Assembly: GCA_030411725.1 (NCBI GenBank)
Contig: MU839850.1
Span: 62,001 to 126,000, forward strand
Origin: Echria macrotheca
Lineage: Eukaryota; Ascomycota; Sordariomycetes; Sordariales; Schizotheciaceae
DNA length: 64,000 nt
Direction: 5' to 3'
The notes beneath the pieces are model-generated. The model was not told where the DNA came from and ran no database searches. It saw nothing but the letters and a program-made list of their open reading frames with translations. Every line of letters begins with the position of its first letter. Positions within the stretch are counted from its first letter, which is position 1. The translations under genes and the position numbers were made by a program. This document shows, piece after piece, positions 44,963 to 59,824 of the stretch.

Positions 44963-47900
44963 CTTTTTGGATGATGATGACTATGACTGATTTCTCTCTC
45001 TCGTCCGAGTCCGAATCCTGCTTGGTTCCTGCTTTCTTTTTTTTTGTGGTGTCAGTGTGAAAGAGGGACTTGGGATTGTTTCCCGTCTACACCCGGCCGG
45101 TATTGGTGGGGAAGGGGAAGGGAAGAGAAGGGGATGGTTGTATTTTGCTGCTACTTGCATTGCAGTGCAGTTGAATTTTCCATGTTGCTGTAGCTGCGGG
45201 CTGCCATGCCATGCTGTGGTTAGTCAGATCCACGCTTCCCAGGCCGTGTCACTGGCCCGGTATCATGACGATTGCTTCTTTTCTTTCCCCTGGTTCTCTT
45301 TTTTGGTTCCCGGGACCCCTGCTGTGTTGTTTACATGTTCCTTGTTTTTGGAATGGGAGCTGCAGAAATTTCTTGCATTGTTATTTTGTAGATGGTGGAT
45401 TAGTGAACGGGGGGTTGTGACATTCGTTGTTTTTTTACTCTGTGTGGTCGATATGGGTGGGAATGCGGCAGAGATCAATATTGGGCTGATGGAATTTGCC
45501 GTGATGTACCCGTCCGTTCCGTGTAAAAGGGTTCAGGTGGTCCTCATCTTACCTTGGTCTCTGAAGCGAAACGATATCTCTCATTGGAACAGAACGTATC
45601 GTTGTAATAGAGACAGGAGATAAGCTTCCACACACGCTTTGAGCGGGTTGGTGTTGTTGAGTGACACCCAACTCCAATACAGTATCTGGCCAATGACGTG
45701 CGTTGCTTACATCAAACAGCAACATCACGACATCCCACCTAGATGTGGTAAATTGGTGCTTTCTGAATGTGTTTTGAGCGACAAGAAAAAGACCAATCAC
45801 CAAATTAACTTCAAGTCAGAGAGTAATGAAGGGGTCTAAGGAATAAATGACTTGTGGCCATCTTGCGGGATTAGGAGATACCTGCCGCGATCTGGATGCT
45901 CGACATGGAAGGTTGCTTTTTGTTTTGTCGTCTTGAGTTTATTGCAGACATGAACACTTAACCCAAATACCAGGACGAGGTGCCTGCGGGTGGAGTCCTC
46001 ACGAGGGTGTATGAGGCCAAGAGGCAAATAAATCACTTCCAGATACCAGGTGATCGTCTCGCGCCGTCGACGCCACGCAGATACAGTGTCCGTCTACTTT
46101 TACTGTACGCTATCAACTCATAACTCGCCAAAGGGGTGTGGCTTGACGGAACCGCGATTAGATAGATCAATGATTGAATCCGCCCTCAAGTTCATACACT
46201 TATTAGAGTGTTGTCGAGATGCTAGGTAAAATAAAGGAGGGTGTCACCTCAATATGGGTCGACTTTAGCCTCATTGTGAAGACAAGGGTTTTGTTTGTTA
46301 CCAAGAGACAATACCCAGCAAAGTTCCACTTTCCCTCTTCCCGTGGGCTGGGAACCGAGAGCGACACAATTGCTTCCCTACGGATAGATTATTCCAGATC
46401 CGAGATGGGAAAGGTTACAGTCAAACCGGGAGATGTGCAACGGACGGGATGATTTTGATGTATGAGTCCACGACGCGCCAAAGTCACTCCTGAATTTTAT
46501 CGCACACATTTATTATCCAGCCGACCTTGGCAGTTTCGAAGAGGCGCTGTTCAATCATCTATCCGTATTCTATCAGTACTTTGCTGTCCTCTCGTGGTGG
46601 CTGCTCCACCGCGGCCAGCTAGGCCGCCGTCGACGATCAGAACCCAAGCCGGACAAGCCGGGTCAAGCTGCATTATCAATCGAGCCTTAGCTACATGCCC
46701 GGGTCGAGGTAACACAAGCTGATTGGGCTCGGGTACTTTCTGGACCGCTGGAAGCCCAGGGGCAGATGCGGTACCTGGGTAGACGGGTGATGAAGTGAGG
46801 TGGTGCGTTGTTGACATCACAAGTAGGCAGTGGGGATGCGAATCTTGGGTCATGAAATGGTTGCCAAATATGGCAGGGCCGGGAGAGCGCGCCTACCTCG
46901 CCGGCTTCAGCTTGTCGTCTTGATGGCATTGGCCATTAGTTACGTGATTTTTGCCTTCTGGCAAGGAAAAGCAAAGCCGGGCTGCTCTTGCCGTCTGTTG
47001 CGGAGATCATGTCCCCGCCAAGCCCCACCTATATCGTTGCTATCCTTCAGCCGGGAATGTCGCCACGACTGGCAGTTTATTCCGTCATGGGCCAAATCGT
47101 GCTTCAATTGATCCACGCCCCATCGGCTGTGTCTGATCTTCTTGGAGGAAAACGCCCAGCTGCTGGTGCGTGTCAAGCTCGGATTCGAACGGCGGCCAAG
47201 GTTGGTCCGTGGCCCCGCCAATTGGCGAGCAAGACCCATGCTCCTTATCCTGCCTGATTGGGAACTGTCGAGGGCCAGCCAGCCTATCGCAGCCCTCAGA
47301 GATTTCTCGACAGACAGGTCCGTGCTTCAAGCTCCACCTGAACTTGGCCTGCTTCTTCGATTGCAAAAGAATAGGCGGCATTTTGTCTGGTTCGCAATCT
47401 TTAAACCAGAGGCAATAAATTTATCGATATACAATTCGCGCGCCCGAGCCCCCCCTTTCCCCGCCTAGCTCGAGATATGCTATCGCTACAGAAATGGGTC
47501 AACCAATTTGTGGCGAACGGTTTGGTTCCGTGTGTTAGTCAGGAAAGCATCGCGCAGGTTGAAAGGTCGCCGTTCTATTTCTGGAGTCCCCACCGATGCA
47601 GTCAAGCCTTTCCCAGGGCTGGGGAGTCCCTGTCACCGTCAATTCCACTGCAGGGCGGGGGAGGGGCAAAGGCCGTGCTGTTCGTGAGCTTCGTGGGGTG
47701 GGGTAGCACACAGCGGTGAGCCTGCGAGCTGAGAGCTCCCATCGACTCGCAGGCTGCCAAGAACACGAACATTATCCGTCATGAAGATACGTAGCCGATT
47801 GCCATTTCCTGGCTGTCGAGCGCCCGCACACCCTCCAAGCTTCACAATCTGGTAGCTACCACGCTACTGCTGATAGCGCGATCTGCTCCTTCTCTGCGTA

Positions 47901-50900
47901 TCAACGTTAGGGTCTGCGGCACGGAACGGAAGGCCACGATGGTGGGTTGTGCCTGCCTAGCGGCGAGGCGAAGCACGATGTCTTCCAGTTTCTGTTCTCC
48001 ACAGTCGCAAGCTGACGTTCGGACGTCGGTCGGTTCCTGCCCGAGCTCGCTATGGTCGGCTTTTTGTGCCACTTTCCATTTTCGTGTGTCTTGCTTTGAC
48101 GCTGCTCATCGCCGATCCAGCCCGTGTCCGCCGCCGCCGACCGGACACTGGTCCGCCACGCCGTCCGCCGGCAATTCCCCCCCGGCGACGGGGACGCTCG
48201 ATTTCGCCTGCTCCGTCCCTCGCCGTCCTCGCCCCCGGAGCCTGGCGAGATAAGGCAGTCAATTCACGGCAGCAAACAGGTCGACTCCCCACCACACTTG
48301 GCCCCCGCGCGGACGGCAACTCGACGTCGTGTGCCCCGGACCGTTCATCCCACACCAACCACATGTTTTTGCAACCCATCCATTCATCCCACACCACTTC
48401 CCAACACCCGTCCGCATTTGCGTGCTGACCCGCACTCGTAGTGTGAAGCCACAGCCGCGTTTGCAGTCCACTTTGTCCAGTCGCAGCCCCGCATCTTCTG
48501 CTCGGCCATGAAGTCGCTGCGTGCAAGCTGACGGAGGATGAATAGGAATCTGACTTCCGCGGGTGATGTTTATCGTGATTCGCCGCGACTTCCGTCCAGT
48601 CGGAGCTTGAGCCCGAGAGTCGTCCGGATAACCCCACCGTCAACTCCAATGCATTGCAGGCGACAGCAGCCATCAGGCAAGAAGCCACGAGATATCGCCA
48701 GACCTGAGGGCACGGCAAGGCAACGACAAGAAGAGGCTCGTCAGGTGCTTATCAGTCAACGCCTCTGATGCAGAACCATCGCTTGGCTTCGGACCGGACT
48801 GCTGCCGCGGGAACGAGCGGTAGCTGCTGCGCCTTTTCCCTGTCGGCGACCGGCTTCGCATCGGTTACACAGCAAATGCAGAGGTGGCCAACCGACCGAG
48901 TGTGACTAACACAGTTGGATACCGTCAGCCTCCAATGGCCTTTCTCCTGTCCCCTGGCTCGATGGTACTGTACCACCAGAATGCCGCAATTCGCGATCTA
49001 GCCTTCTTTCGGGAGCTTTATTAATCACGGACCGAGGAGCTGTCATCTTACCAATGGCTAGCGCATGTGCGTTTTCGAAGCATTCGGAGCGCGAAGTGGC
49101 CGAAGATTGTCTCGGAGAGCCTTGTTTTCCCGATCTTCTCAGCAAGGGAACGGGATGCAAGTTTGCCTGAGCTTCCACTGTGTGCTCCCGCGCCAGGGCG
49201 TCAGATCTCGCCCTCGACTGCCAAGCCGACCACAAAACCCGGTGGACTTGCAAACGACTGGCAGCGAGAATCAGCCGCGTCTGGATCATGCAGCTTCCTC
49301 TGCATCGATCTCGAAGACAACCCCTCACACCACCCTCTTTCGGGACCTGGCAAGGCCGGATCGGGAACGCCACGGCCCCAGCAGCGCTGAATGATGAACA
49401 ATCGACGGCCAGCAGCAAGGCCAACTCACAGCAATTGGGCACCTGGGGCTTGACCGGTAGGGCCGGGCAGCCAGCTCGTCGGCCTCTTATCCACCAATCC
49501 AACTCTGTTACCCCACACCCCAGCATCTCAATGGCCGCAAACCTAAGCCTGAGTTGAAGGAACGAGGAAAGCCTGGAGCTGTTTGGTTCCTGGGCAGCTG
49601 CTGGAGTCTCGGCCTGCAGGTCCAAGAGGCCCCGCCCCGAGTCTCGTTGTTCCTTGGTGTCTCTCGGGACCGAAAATGTTCACTACAGCCGGTCAAGCCA
49701 AAACCCGTCAGTTTGTCAGCTAACTTGGCATCCATCACAAGCGGCGCCGGCCCTACGGAATACGCTGCGCTGGCAGCTGTGGAGAGTCTCTGCGGGGCTC
49801 CAAGCTAGCCGTTTTCTTACCGCCTTGCCCTCTTCTACCCACGAGTCCGGGGTCCTAAGGCTGGCGAGCGGGGTCCTGACCGGCCACCAAGTTACCGCCC
49901 CGAGACAGCCGCAGCCGCAACCGCAGTGAAAATGTGGGGGGGTAGCTCGTCAATCACCCGCCGTCACTGCTCAGAAAGTCTTCAGCTTCCCAATGCCTTT
50001 CGCCAATGTTTCTGGTCACTTACCGGTAGGAAAGATGCGACTGCTCGGCAGCTACATCTCTCGGCCCCGTCTCCATGCCGGTATGGCGTGATGAAGCTGC
50101 GTATCAAGCTATCTGATGTCATCGGATGGCCAAGCCCGTCGCCCTGTTCCCCCACCAAGCTCCTCCGCACGAGGCTCTGCTTGTACCAATCGGGGGGCTG
50201 TCTTGGTGGAGAGGGTGAAGATCTTTGCCAAGCACAGCCCTACATCGATGGGCCGCCCCACCGTCAAGACGGCGATCCCAGCATCAGGCTGCGTTCGGTA
50301 TTAGGATTTGGTGTTGGCAGACATCTTGCTCACTCATCGATACCACGTTGGCAGGCGCGGCATCTCTCGTTGGCCCTAGTAACTAATCCTGAAGCATGGG
50401 TACGCGCATGCTGGAAACCGTTGAGAGCCAGAACAAGTGCTTTGACGGAATCGGTGACGGGTCAATTGGCCGGGTGCGCTTACCATGCGAATCCACGCGC
50501 AAGTTACTGTGTAGAATCCTTCTGTCAGCATCTGCTCGGCATCGACCGCGAAGCACAATACGATTTGCCGACCAAGGGGAACGGCGGATCGAGGGCGGAA
50601 ATAAAGGGGCCGATTAAGGGTTGGCTATGTTGTCGCCTTCCTCAAGCAGCTTGTTCGTGTTGGGTTGGCGCAGTTGGCACCCATGCGGGAAGGATATCCA
50701 TCTCACGAGGTGGCGTGACAGCGCCGATTGCCGAATGGTATTCTAGCATATTTTTACGACTGTTGCGGATGCGATACTCGGGGTACCACGGGCGACGTCG
50801 CTTTGGGCCTGTCAAGGCGGAATGGAACGAGGCCACCGAACCGGTCACATCTTGGGATCCAGCCGCCTGAACCGCAGAGTTGCAACGCCCTTCAGGTGTC

Positions 50901-53475
50901 CACCGTATTTCGGCCGCTAAAACAGCTCGAACCAAGCGTCTTGGGCGAAAGCGAGTCCGAAGAGGGGATTTTGTGGTATCGCAGAATCCGGCAGTTGATT
51001 GGGTTGGTTACCTAGCTCCAATGTCACTCTTCGTAAATGCAACGCGGATGTCTCCCCAGCCGGGGCACAAACTCGAGCCACACCACCGACCAATGAATTC
51101 TCAAGTAGGTTTGGATTGCGAGCGATGCTCCTATCGAGTGGAATTCCGAAGCCGTCTCCGATTCTTACCTTTTGCTGCGATTCTCCCTCGATGGCTCGTA
51201 AGCAGTACCGGCTTCTCACGGCGGGAATAGCGCAGATCTGTTTGGCGGCGGTGAGATTAAAGTTTTTTTTGGCAGATGGGATGCAAGGCACAGGATGACG
51301 ACATGGCCTCGCGCTGCCAACACGCTCCGTTAACTAGGTAGTTATTGCTTTGTCGAGGCGAATCTGGGCAGTTCCCGTTTATGCGATATGCGGAGCGGTA
51401 TGTATAGACCGGGGCTCGGATGCTGAATATGTCTCTAAAGCATATTTACTTGGGTGTCTTATCGTCAGCCGATTGGAGGTCGGAAAGTCGGACTCCCGTT
51501 GGAGCGGGGGGTTCAAGCCACAATTCTTGGGTTGCCTTGACAGGAAATTGCCAGTCCAGTGCTGCGTTCCCGGGCGCGTCTTTGCTAGTGTTGAATCAGG
51601 GTTACTTTGGGTTGATGTGGACTGCGCGATAGGAGCCTGTGGAGTTTGTTTTGTTTGTTGACATTGGGAAAGTCTAATATCCCAGATGGGATGACAGACA
51701 TTCTTCGAGTTGAAGATTTCGATCCCGGCTGGAAGTTTTCAGCAAGGAACTGGAAGCTAACTAGCTGGGTTCGGTGTGCTGTGTTACAGGGGCCTTCGGC
51801 CTGTCGGGCGCAGCCAGGGGGTTGGACAGTGTCTGTCCATTGGGCTCCCCGGAATCGGACGGCGCTGATTGACGGTGGTGACAGTGAAGAGTGCCTCGCT
51901 GTTTGCTTCTGGGAGACGAGCCGTCCCAAGTTCTATCTTGACACAATTTGTGGTCCTCTTGCAATCAGACTTCTTCACGTCTCATCCTGTTGTTGTTCCC
52001 CCTACCAAGTAAACAATGCCCAGCGCACACTCCCAATCCCCACTACTGTACAGGGACTCTAAGACATACATCTGATGATTTGCGGCATCTTCGGCGGCCT
52101 AGTTGAGGCAGTCCGGCTCGATCAACCCGAGACCTGCCGGATTCGGCCTCTTACAGCGTACACTACCTACGCAGTCGTACGCAGCGCCGTCCTGAACCAG
52201 TGAGGGTCGGCCGATACAGGAGGCTGTGATAACCAGTTGTCTGGTACGTGGCTTGCAGAGCTACGCGGCCTGCCTCGGCCGCGACATGGGATGTCTGCCG
52301 ACCGAGCCGTCCCGCGACGCCTTTGCGAAGCGCTGCTCCGTCGGCGCCGGCGAATGTCCGGGGCACAGTGCGGCGACGAGAATGGTTTTCTGCTCTTATT
52401 TACTCCGGGATACCGCTCCTCCATTTTTCTGGTTCGGCCCTGTGTTTTCAATCCGCTGTGTAAAGTTGTCATCTGTTCAGGGGTGCATTTTGGCTTTGAC
52501 CTGGTCTAGTCTCCTTCCCCTATCCGGCCCGGTGTCAACAAAAGGGTTTGCAAAACCCATCTTGAGAGCTCGAGACTGTGTGCACAACCATCGTCCGATC
52601 GGCTTCGACCCGATCGGACCCAGGGGATGTATCTCTTTGCACTAGCTTTGCTTCTCTACACTAGCCCGGCCTATTCCGGCTGGTATCACACCAGATCGTC
52701 CAGATCCCAGCTCCGGATCCAGATCCGTCCACGCTTTCCTCCGATGCCGCCATGATCGACCGGGTACAGGGTCTTCGGGATGTTTATCTCGACGTCGTCG
52801 GCCAGGCTCTCGTCCCAATGGGGAATAGTTGTCTTCCCGCTTGAGGTCTACCCTTCCGCTTTATGACGACATCTCGATGGATCTTTCCCTTTGCACCCAA
52901 TGACACAGGGTTGAGTTACCGCATCTGGTGGTGTGGTGTAGAGTATGCATGGTTTGAAACAGCGGCGTCTACCCCGTACTGCATGCAAGCTGCACGAGCC
53001 TGTAGGTATGATCTCTCTGGTCTTGCTTCCCTTTTCTTGGGGAACCCTTTTTTTCTGCCTTACTGTCAACCCTGGGTGGCCTGATCTTGGGTCTGGCTGT
53101 GTGCTGGTATTCCCATACATACCTGTTCACATCTACATCTACCGACATGTCGTCGTCCCGGCATCTTCTTATACCGGTCGGTTCGGTTTCCCGATTCTCT
53201 CCATGTTGCCGGCCAGCCAACGATCATCATGATGAAGACCCCCTCCATTCATTTCTGGGATGTGCGGAAGTTTAATAATCGGAATATTTACCATGGGGGA
53301 ATCTACTTACCGACAGATCCAACACAGCGGGTACGGGCATACACCGTAGTGGCTACTGCCGCTTGGTGTGCTGCTCGTCCGGATGAGCATCACAAATGTT
53401 CCCAGCGTCGTCATGACGGTGGCTAACCATCCTTTGTCTCCCCCCTTCCCCCCCCCCCCTTTTACCGAGTTAACC

Positions 53476-53489
53476 TCCGCTTCGGCGGA
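53476..53489. repeat. Small hairpin TCCGC-TTCG-GCGGA
   Basis: A 5-bp stem closes a TTCG loop. In RNA this would be a stable UUCG tetraloop hairpin. It stands alone in non-coding DNA, just after a poly-C tract and a GTTAAC site. Confidence 0.55.
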
Positions 53490-54720
53490 AGACAGACTGA
53501 GTAGAAGGAAATAGGCAACAAACCGGGAATACAGTCCCCTACCGAGAAGGAGTTTGACGCCTCACGGACGCAGATGATCGGCGCTCGAATGGTAGTCTCT
53601 CACGTGGACCGGCACACCGAAAGTAACCAAAAAACCGTGGTTCCGGCCGCCAGATGTGCAGTTGAAAAGTTCCGACGGTCGATCACTGGGAAAAGGGGTT
53701 CTGTACCCTCAACAAACAACAAATATGTCGAAATATTTACGACACGAGCAAGGACAACGAAAGCCAATCCTTCTCTTACTCATGACCTTGCAGGAACATA
53801 TGCACCTACAGAGAATAATTTGTCTGCAGTATATGGAATTTTCAGCCACGCAATACATCAGACACTCATCCGAGCCCCTCAGCCGATGGGATGCCGCTCG
53901 GCACATGAACGCCTCACACGTTGTCCACGTTCACAACTTTACGACCATCCCTCCTTTTTAACATCGATAGCTTGCCGCGGAGGCGGCAATGATGCGAGAA
54001 TCTGTCTGGAAGAATTGGCTATGACATGAGACACTGCCAACTTTCATTACTGCCCCTTTCATCCCTCATCATCCGCAACTCACATGCGGCCATCACACTC
54101 AGCAGCTCAATCCTGTATTTGCATCAAGATCTCCACAAGGTTTGCAAGTACACAGGACTGCGTGTGCACATTCGCAGAGGAAACCGGACATAGAGCCACG
54201 TCATGGACGTTATCTACGGGGCTCCCTTTTGTTTTCGTCCCAACGGCATCCGCCCCGTGGCTGACAAGCTGACTTGAATCCACAGCACGGTTCCTTCGGC
54301 CGACCGAACCAACACTAGTAAGTAATTTTGACGTCAATAATGGTCGAATCCAACACGGCGAGAAGCCTCTTTCGGCCGCCGAAAGTTCCCCTTCAGTAAG
54401 TTTGCCAAAGGAGTCTCGCTTCAGAACTCCAAGGTGAAGTACCGAGATGCCCGCCGGACTTACAATGGGGTCCATGGTTGTACCGGACCGGGTCACTATC
54501 TCCGGAGGGGAGGCCGACACAATGACAAAGGGAGGTAGGTAACCGGGAAGAATCCGATACAATGAGATAGACCTCGCCGTGTGATGGGCGTATGTCGCCT
54601 ACAAGCATACAACCCCCAACCGACTCTCAACATGTTTCCTCCTTCCTTTCTTAGCCACTACTTCATCTTTTCCCCAATCTCCAATATGCCACGTACATGT
54701 AGATATACATGTGCTATTAT

Positions 54721-54747
54721 TCGTCGTCGTTGTCGTCGTCGTCGTCG
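54721..54747. repeat. (TCG)n trinucleotide repeat
   Basis: Nine triplets, eight of them TCG and one TTG. Confidence 0.9.
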
Positions 54748-55466
54748 TACTGGTGCCAGGCCTGAAGCCATCTCGCTTCCGATCCGAACTATTTGACTCT
54801 TACGGCACATGGTACCAGTGTAGCAACGTAGGGTAGTGTTTTTTAAACTTTCCCAGCCCAGCCTTTTCCGTTACTACGCTGTATCTGCAAGGGATTTTGC
54901 TTTCTGGCTGCCCCACCTACGTATATAGATTGCGCTCTTTTTATCTTTTATATATTTACCGCTCGGACAGTTTTTTAGCCCATAAGCTCGCCAAGGGATG
55001 ATATCGGGGAAATATGAAGTGTAGATTACATACGCTACAAGCAGAGACGCCCAAAGTATCCTGGATCCTGGTTCCTGGGGCTAGGCAAAGGTGGGTTTTC
55101 CAGTCCGCGGTGCCTCGTCTCGTGCTCCTATTCGCTCGTTGTCACCTTTTTACCGAGCGAAAACGGTGGCCTTGAATAGATTGCTCTCCGTTTTTGAGAT
55201 TTTTCTTCCCCCGTAGTGGGTAAATTTCGAGATTCACACACCCCGAGAGCAAGGCTTCCAACAGTCAGTGTAGCATTGCGTCGATTTCACCATGGCTGAC
55301 AAAAATAAACAAATGCCGGAGTGTGGTTTGTTTCATAGTGCGAATCGCGCCACTGTCTCGATCTTGTTGGCAAGCTTTGAAGTTACAGTCCCATTCGGGC
55401 TCGAGTTGATCCGACTTCACACACACCCATCCCAAAACTCTCCCGGCTTGACGAGACCAGACGCGG

Positions 55467-55548
55467 CACAACGTGGCTCTCCAACTATACTGTGCCTTTC
55501 CGATCAGGCGCGGCACACAACATGCCTCTCTGACTATCCTGTGCCTTT
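55467..55548. repeat. Imperfect 49-bp tandem duplication
   Basis: A segment starting CACAAC at 55467 is repeated at 55516. Over the compared 33 bases (to TGTGCCTTT) the two copies differ at about five positions. The duplication lies inside a short open frame (55292-55585) that has no recognisable domain and is probably not a gene. Confidence 0.65.
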
Positions 55549-57741
55549 TTTTTTCGTTAGGCTGTTTAATATCTTCTCCAGATAGCGTCTCAGATACCGT
55601 AGGACACCAACCTGATCATAGACCTGTGGGGGTCCAGCCATCATACCACACATGATGAAAGACACCTTCTCGTTCTATCTGATCAAGGTGGAAACCCAAG
55701 CCGACTTCCCGGCCGACCCCATATCAACAAGCACTAAACTGGCTGCGCAGAAATAAGGCCACGAAGGCGGGGCACGTCAAGTCGCAGACAAGGACATCCT
55801 CGTCTGACCAAAACGATATCTGCTGCCCTGCTATTATTCTCCACTGCCCCAAAAGCGAAAAGATCTGGGGTAGATGGGATCACACTCGGATTGGCTGGTG
55901 AGCGGGTTCAGGGGCCAGCCGCCCGTCATGGATAAAAACATGGCATTCCGCGTGCGGTTTCCGGGAAGACATCCAACTGGTCTCCTAAGCGGGCAAAAGT
56001 AGGTAAGGTACGCACGCTTTCTGCCGCGTTTGATGGTCTTCTTCTCAGGAGAAAGCAAATCGATTGGACGCCACCCGGGATAGACTTTCCGTATAGACTG
56101 GGTCGATCGCATGGCCCTCGGCATGAAAGAAGCACCCAGTGCAAGTCAATCAGGAGAGAGGAAGACAGTGACGCGGAAAGAGGGGTGGCTGGTATGCGTG
56201 TGGTGTTGTAGCCAAACCCGGCTATGAGCAAGTAAATAGACGAGACACTTGATATTTTCAATCTCGGCACTCGTAAAACCTGCGCTTTCCACGCTGTGTC
56301 CCAGCGCCCATCCTGCTGGGTAACTAGGCCCTGTCTGTTGGTTGCTTGCTCACACTCCGTCATTGTGCGTCTCGCGTTGGACAGCAGAAGACGATCTCTC
56401 AGAGATACAACACCCAACCCTCTTCTCCAGGGGAAAAGGCAAAGAAGGCTAATAATCCCCACGGAAGTCCGGGTTGGGACTACTGAGAATTGCCTGTAGT
56501 GTGTATGTATACACTAGCAGACAGGCAGAATAGGGAACCAAGAAGTGTGGCCCCGTCACGTGCTACCGAGGAAAGCCGATTCGGGACCGGGCCGTGTGTG
56601 GGGAGTTACAGAGAGAGTGAGGTGAGTGCGCGGCCATGGCCGTGTACGGTAAAGGTATCGAGTTGACTGTATTCGGCTGTATGTATATGGCTGGCATTTC
56701 GATTGCCGGACGCCGCACCCGACATACGAGTTTAACACACGTACACGTACACACGACTGGCGCCTCCCCGCCCCGGCATTTGCTCTGTTACAGGAAGCGG
56801 AGCGAGAATGAAGCCACACAGACACACGGGGAGGTCGCGGGAAACACAAAGGCGGACGCGCGGAACGGAACGGGCGGTGCTGCTGACGCGATAGTGTAGT
56901 TAGTGAGACGACGAACGAGTTCGCGACTTCGGTCTCGCTGTGCGAATTGGCACCGGCTGGCCGAAGACGTGCTGACGCTTTTTGATCAGCACAGGGATCA
57001 TGGGTAAAATGGCCCGTGCTCGGCTGACCACCCCGTTCGGGCAGGTCCCCTAGCCGGAAAAGGGCTAGCCCGTATGACCACCATCCCAGGCACCGCCGGG
57101 GTTGGTTACTGCCGTTGGTGCGCCGCAGACGCCATAATCTCACATCACCACCGAACTTTGACGACATTCCATCAAGTCTAAAACTCCACGCCCGAAAATT
57201 GTCTATGTTTGTGTCGTGCGCGGCGCTGACCATTTGCTTCCCCTCAAACCTGGAAGGAGTGTCCCGGTAACGGCACGCGGCCCACAATGCAGCCCCACGC
57301 CTGCTAATTTCTGTCGGTTCGGTTTCGCTGATGCCAGGCAGGAAGGTGCAATCTATCCAGAATCGCGGTTACCAACAAAGTCCCGAAGCAAAGTTCCGGC
57401 ACCGAGAACACCACCCGCGCCCTCCCGACTTCTGTGTCACCCGTCGCGTCACTTCCTACCGTCAACCATCTGCAGTCACCAATCTGCAACTCCCACAGAA
57501 GCGCCCAGGCAATATGGGATATGGGGCCAATATGGCGGCACCACCAAGGCCACACTCCCCGCAGTGCTGGTTCAAGCAGGCCTCCTTTTAGCCTGTTGTC
57601 GTCCCCTTTGCATTTGCCCATCGCCTATGCTGCTGCTTCTGCGAGACGCTTACCAGGCTACCGGCCGAATCGTCCGCAGTCGTGCTCCCACCCCTTTCCC
57701 CCCTGGCCGGCTGTTCGCTCCCACGCTGCCTCCCACGCGGG

Positions 57742-57807
57742 CACCCACACACAGGTACGCAGACAGGCACACCCACACCCACACACACAGACACACACAC
57801 ACACACT
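57742..57807. repeat. CA-rich microsatellite region
   Basis: Interrupted CACACC and CA dinucleotide runs, the longest near 57780-57807. Confidence 0.85.
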
Positions 57808-59675
57808 GATACCAGCAACGGGCGAGCGACAGGGACAAGCGACGACAAGCAACACGGCTCCTCTCTGCAACCTCTCCCGACATTCCGGACTACCTTGTCG
57901 ACAACACGGCAACCCTGGCGCTTGCATCGACCCAGTTCCAATGCCACGAACCACTGCAAGCAAGACGCGGGAATTTCTTTCCGCCGCGCCCGCCCGCCCG
58001 CCATGATACGAACATCGCCAAGGAGCTAGGCCCCTCGTTGGATTCCGTCCGACCCGGTGCCCACGCCGTGCCTGGATCGATGGCGAACACAACCAGCTGA
58101 CACCCACGACAAGATGCACGTATTCGGGTTAAGCCGCCGCGCCTCGGGTGCGTTTCAACAAGGAGCTAGATGTGGCACCGAAGGTGTTACATCGTGAATC
58201 CTTGACGCAAGCAATGAACTCGCCGGCTGATGGTTCAATATGGGATCTCTGGCCTCTTGATCCGAAGTTCGAGGTAAGTTTGGATGCACTTTGCTTGCCA
58301 GGGGGGCACAGACAGGGAGAGACGACGCCCAAAAGTTGCCGGCTGGGCGCGCAAGAAAACGTGTGTGAGTGTCCTGCACGGCGGCGCTCCCATGACGGCA
58401 TGTCCATTTCGGCATGTTTGTTGGAATGCAAGCAGAGGCGGACCCGCGCCAGTGGCCTGGAAACTGTATCCCGGCTTGCGTGCCGCCAAGTGGACGGACA
58501 GACATAAAGAAGCCCGTGCTTTGGAATCTGGCTTTTTTTTCTGTACTTGCTGGCCAAGCCAAACACGGCATGATTTATAGCCAGGTGTGTTGAATATTTT
58601 TTGCGGGGGAAATGGGTCCCGTTTAGCTTTCCGCCGTGGATCTCCTCTCCGCATTTCTGTCACAATGCCCCGAACCCTGACCCTGCTTGACACTTTTTCG
58701 TCGCCCGGTTTGAAGGTGGATAGAAAAAAAAGCTTTTTGGCTCGGGCGCGCCTGGAGATACCCGGCACCGGCCAAGTCCGCTCGTGGCCGACGGGTGAAA
58801 TGAGCCGCCACCGCCGCGTCTGCGCGCGCGGGAAAGAGAGAAAAAAATATAGTAGTGTCAAGTTGAGAGGGTTGCTGGGTACCGTTTTTTTACTATATAT
58901 TCTGGCTAATATGTGTATGGTGTGCATCCAGCGGCACCGATATTAAGCTCATATGCACGGACGACACATTGCCGACAACCAGGTTTTTGGGGGCTGCTGC
59001 TCTGGGGGGAACTGGGATGAATGGTACCATCCCGCTCCCCTCCCCTTCCGCGTCCGTCCGCCCTCCAAGACAGGCACGAGCATAAAATCTTCCGAGAGTG
59101 AGTAGGAGATGGATATTAACTTCCCACCCCTCTTTTTGGTGGGTGTTTATCTCCACGACAATCGATTGGGTGGATTTGTCAAAAGCTTGGCATTTTTATT
59201 TTGGGGGGGTGGATAAAACTCTAATTCTGTCGTTGAGTTTAACATTTGACGTGCACACCCCCTCCACAATTGCCAATTGCCAAGACGACTGCCGGTGGTG
59301 GTTCAAACGCTTTTTAGAATATTTTAGAGTACACTAGAGTCTAGAGAGGGGAAAGGAAGGAAGACTCCACTGGCGTTGTGGTTACCAAACTAGTCTAGTA
59401 GTGGTCTTGGGGGATGGGGAATGGGGGGAAGCTTAATTCGATGTTTATAGTTTGTTTGGTAGGTTGATAAGCTTGGTAAGCTTGGTAGCACTGCAGTGGA
59501 GAAAGGGAAGCCTCTGAAGAACAGGTATGTGGTGCTGTGCTGTGCCGGTTTACCGCTGTCATTCTCTTCATTTGAGTAGTTGGTGGTTCAGTGATATTGC
59601 ACTCGACGAGGCCGAGAATTTTCTTGATTGGGAAGGAAGGGAGGAAGGTTTCGGAGGATAATCCCTTGGGATTAG

Positions 59676-59695
59676 ATCAGATCAGATCAGATCAG
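59676..59695. repeat. (ATCAG)4 repeat
   Basis: Four perfect ATCAG pentamers, the reverse complement of the CTGAT unit at 44868-44882. Confidence 0.9.
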
Positions 59696-59824
59696 TTCGG
59701 GAGTTAGCTGACTAGGTCTAGCTAGGTCTAGATGGACTGCGCCGTGGCGGCTCCCTCCCTCTCTTCCCTCCCTGCACTTTGTAATCGAGTACCTAAGGTA
59801 AGCTGTAAGAGGTATGAGAGAGAT

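Noticed and set aside
49926..50870. 314-codon plus-strand frame
   Set aside because: Composition looks random, with no domain, no paired promoter and no intron-exon logic.
55292..55585. 97-codon frame beginning MADKNKQ
   Set aside because: It has an ATG and moderate length, but contains a 49-bp DNA duplication and a homopolymer-coded tail, with no domain.
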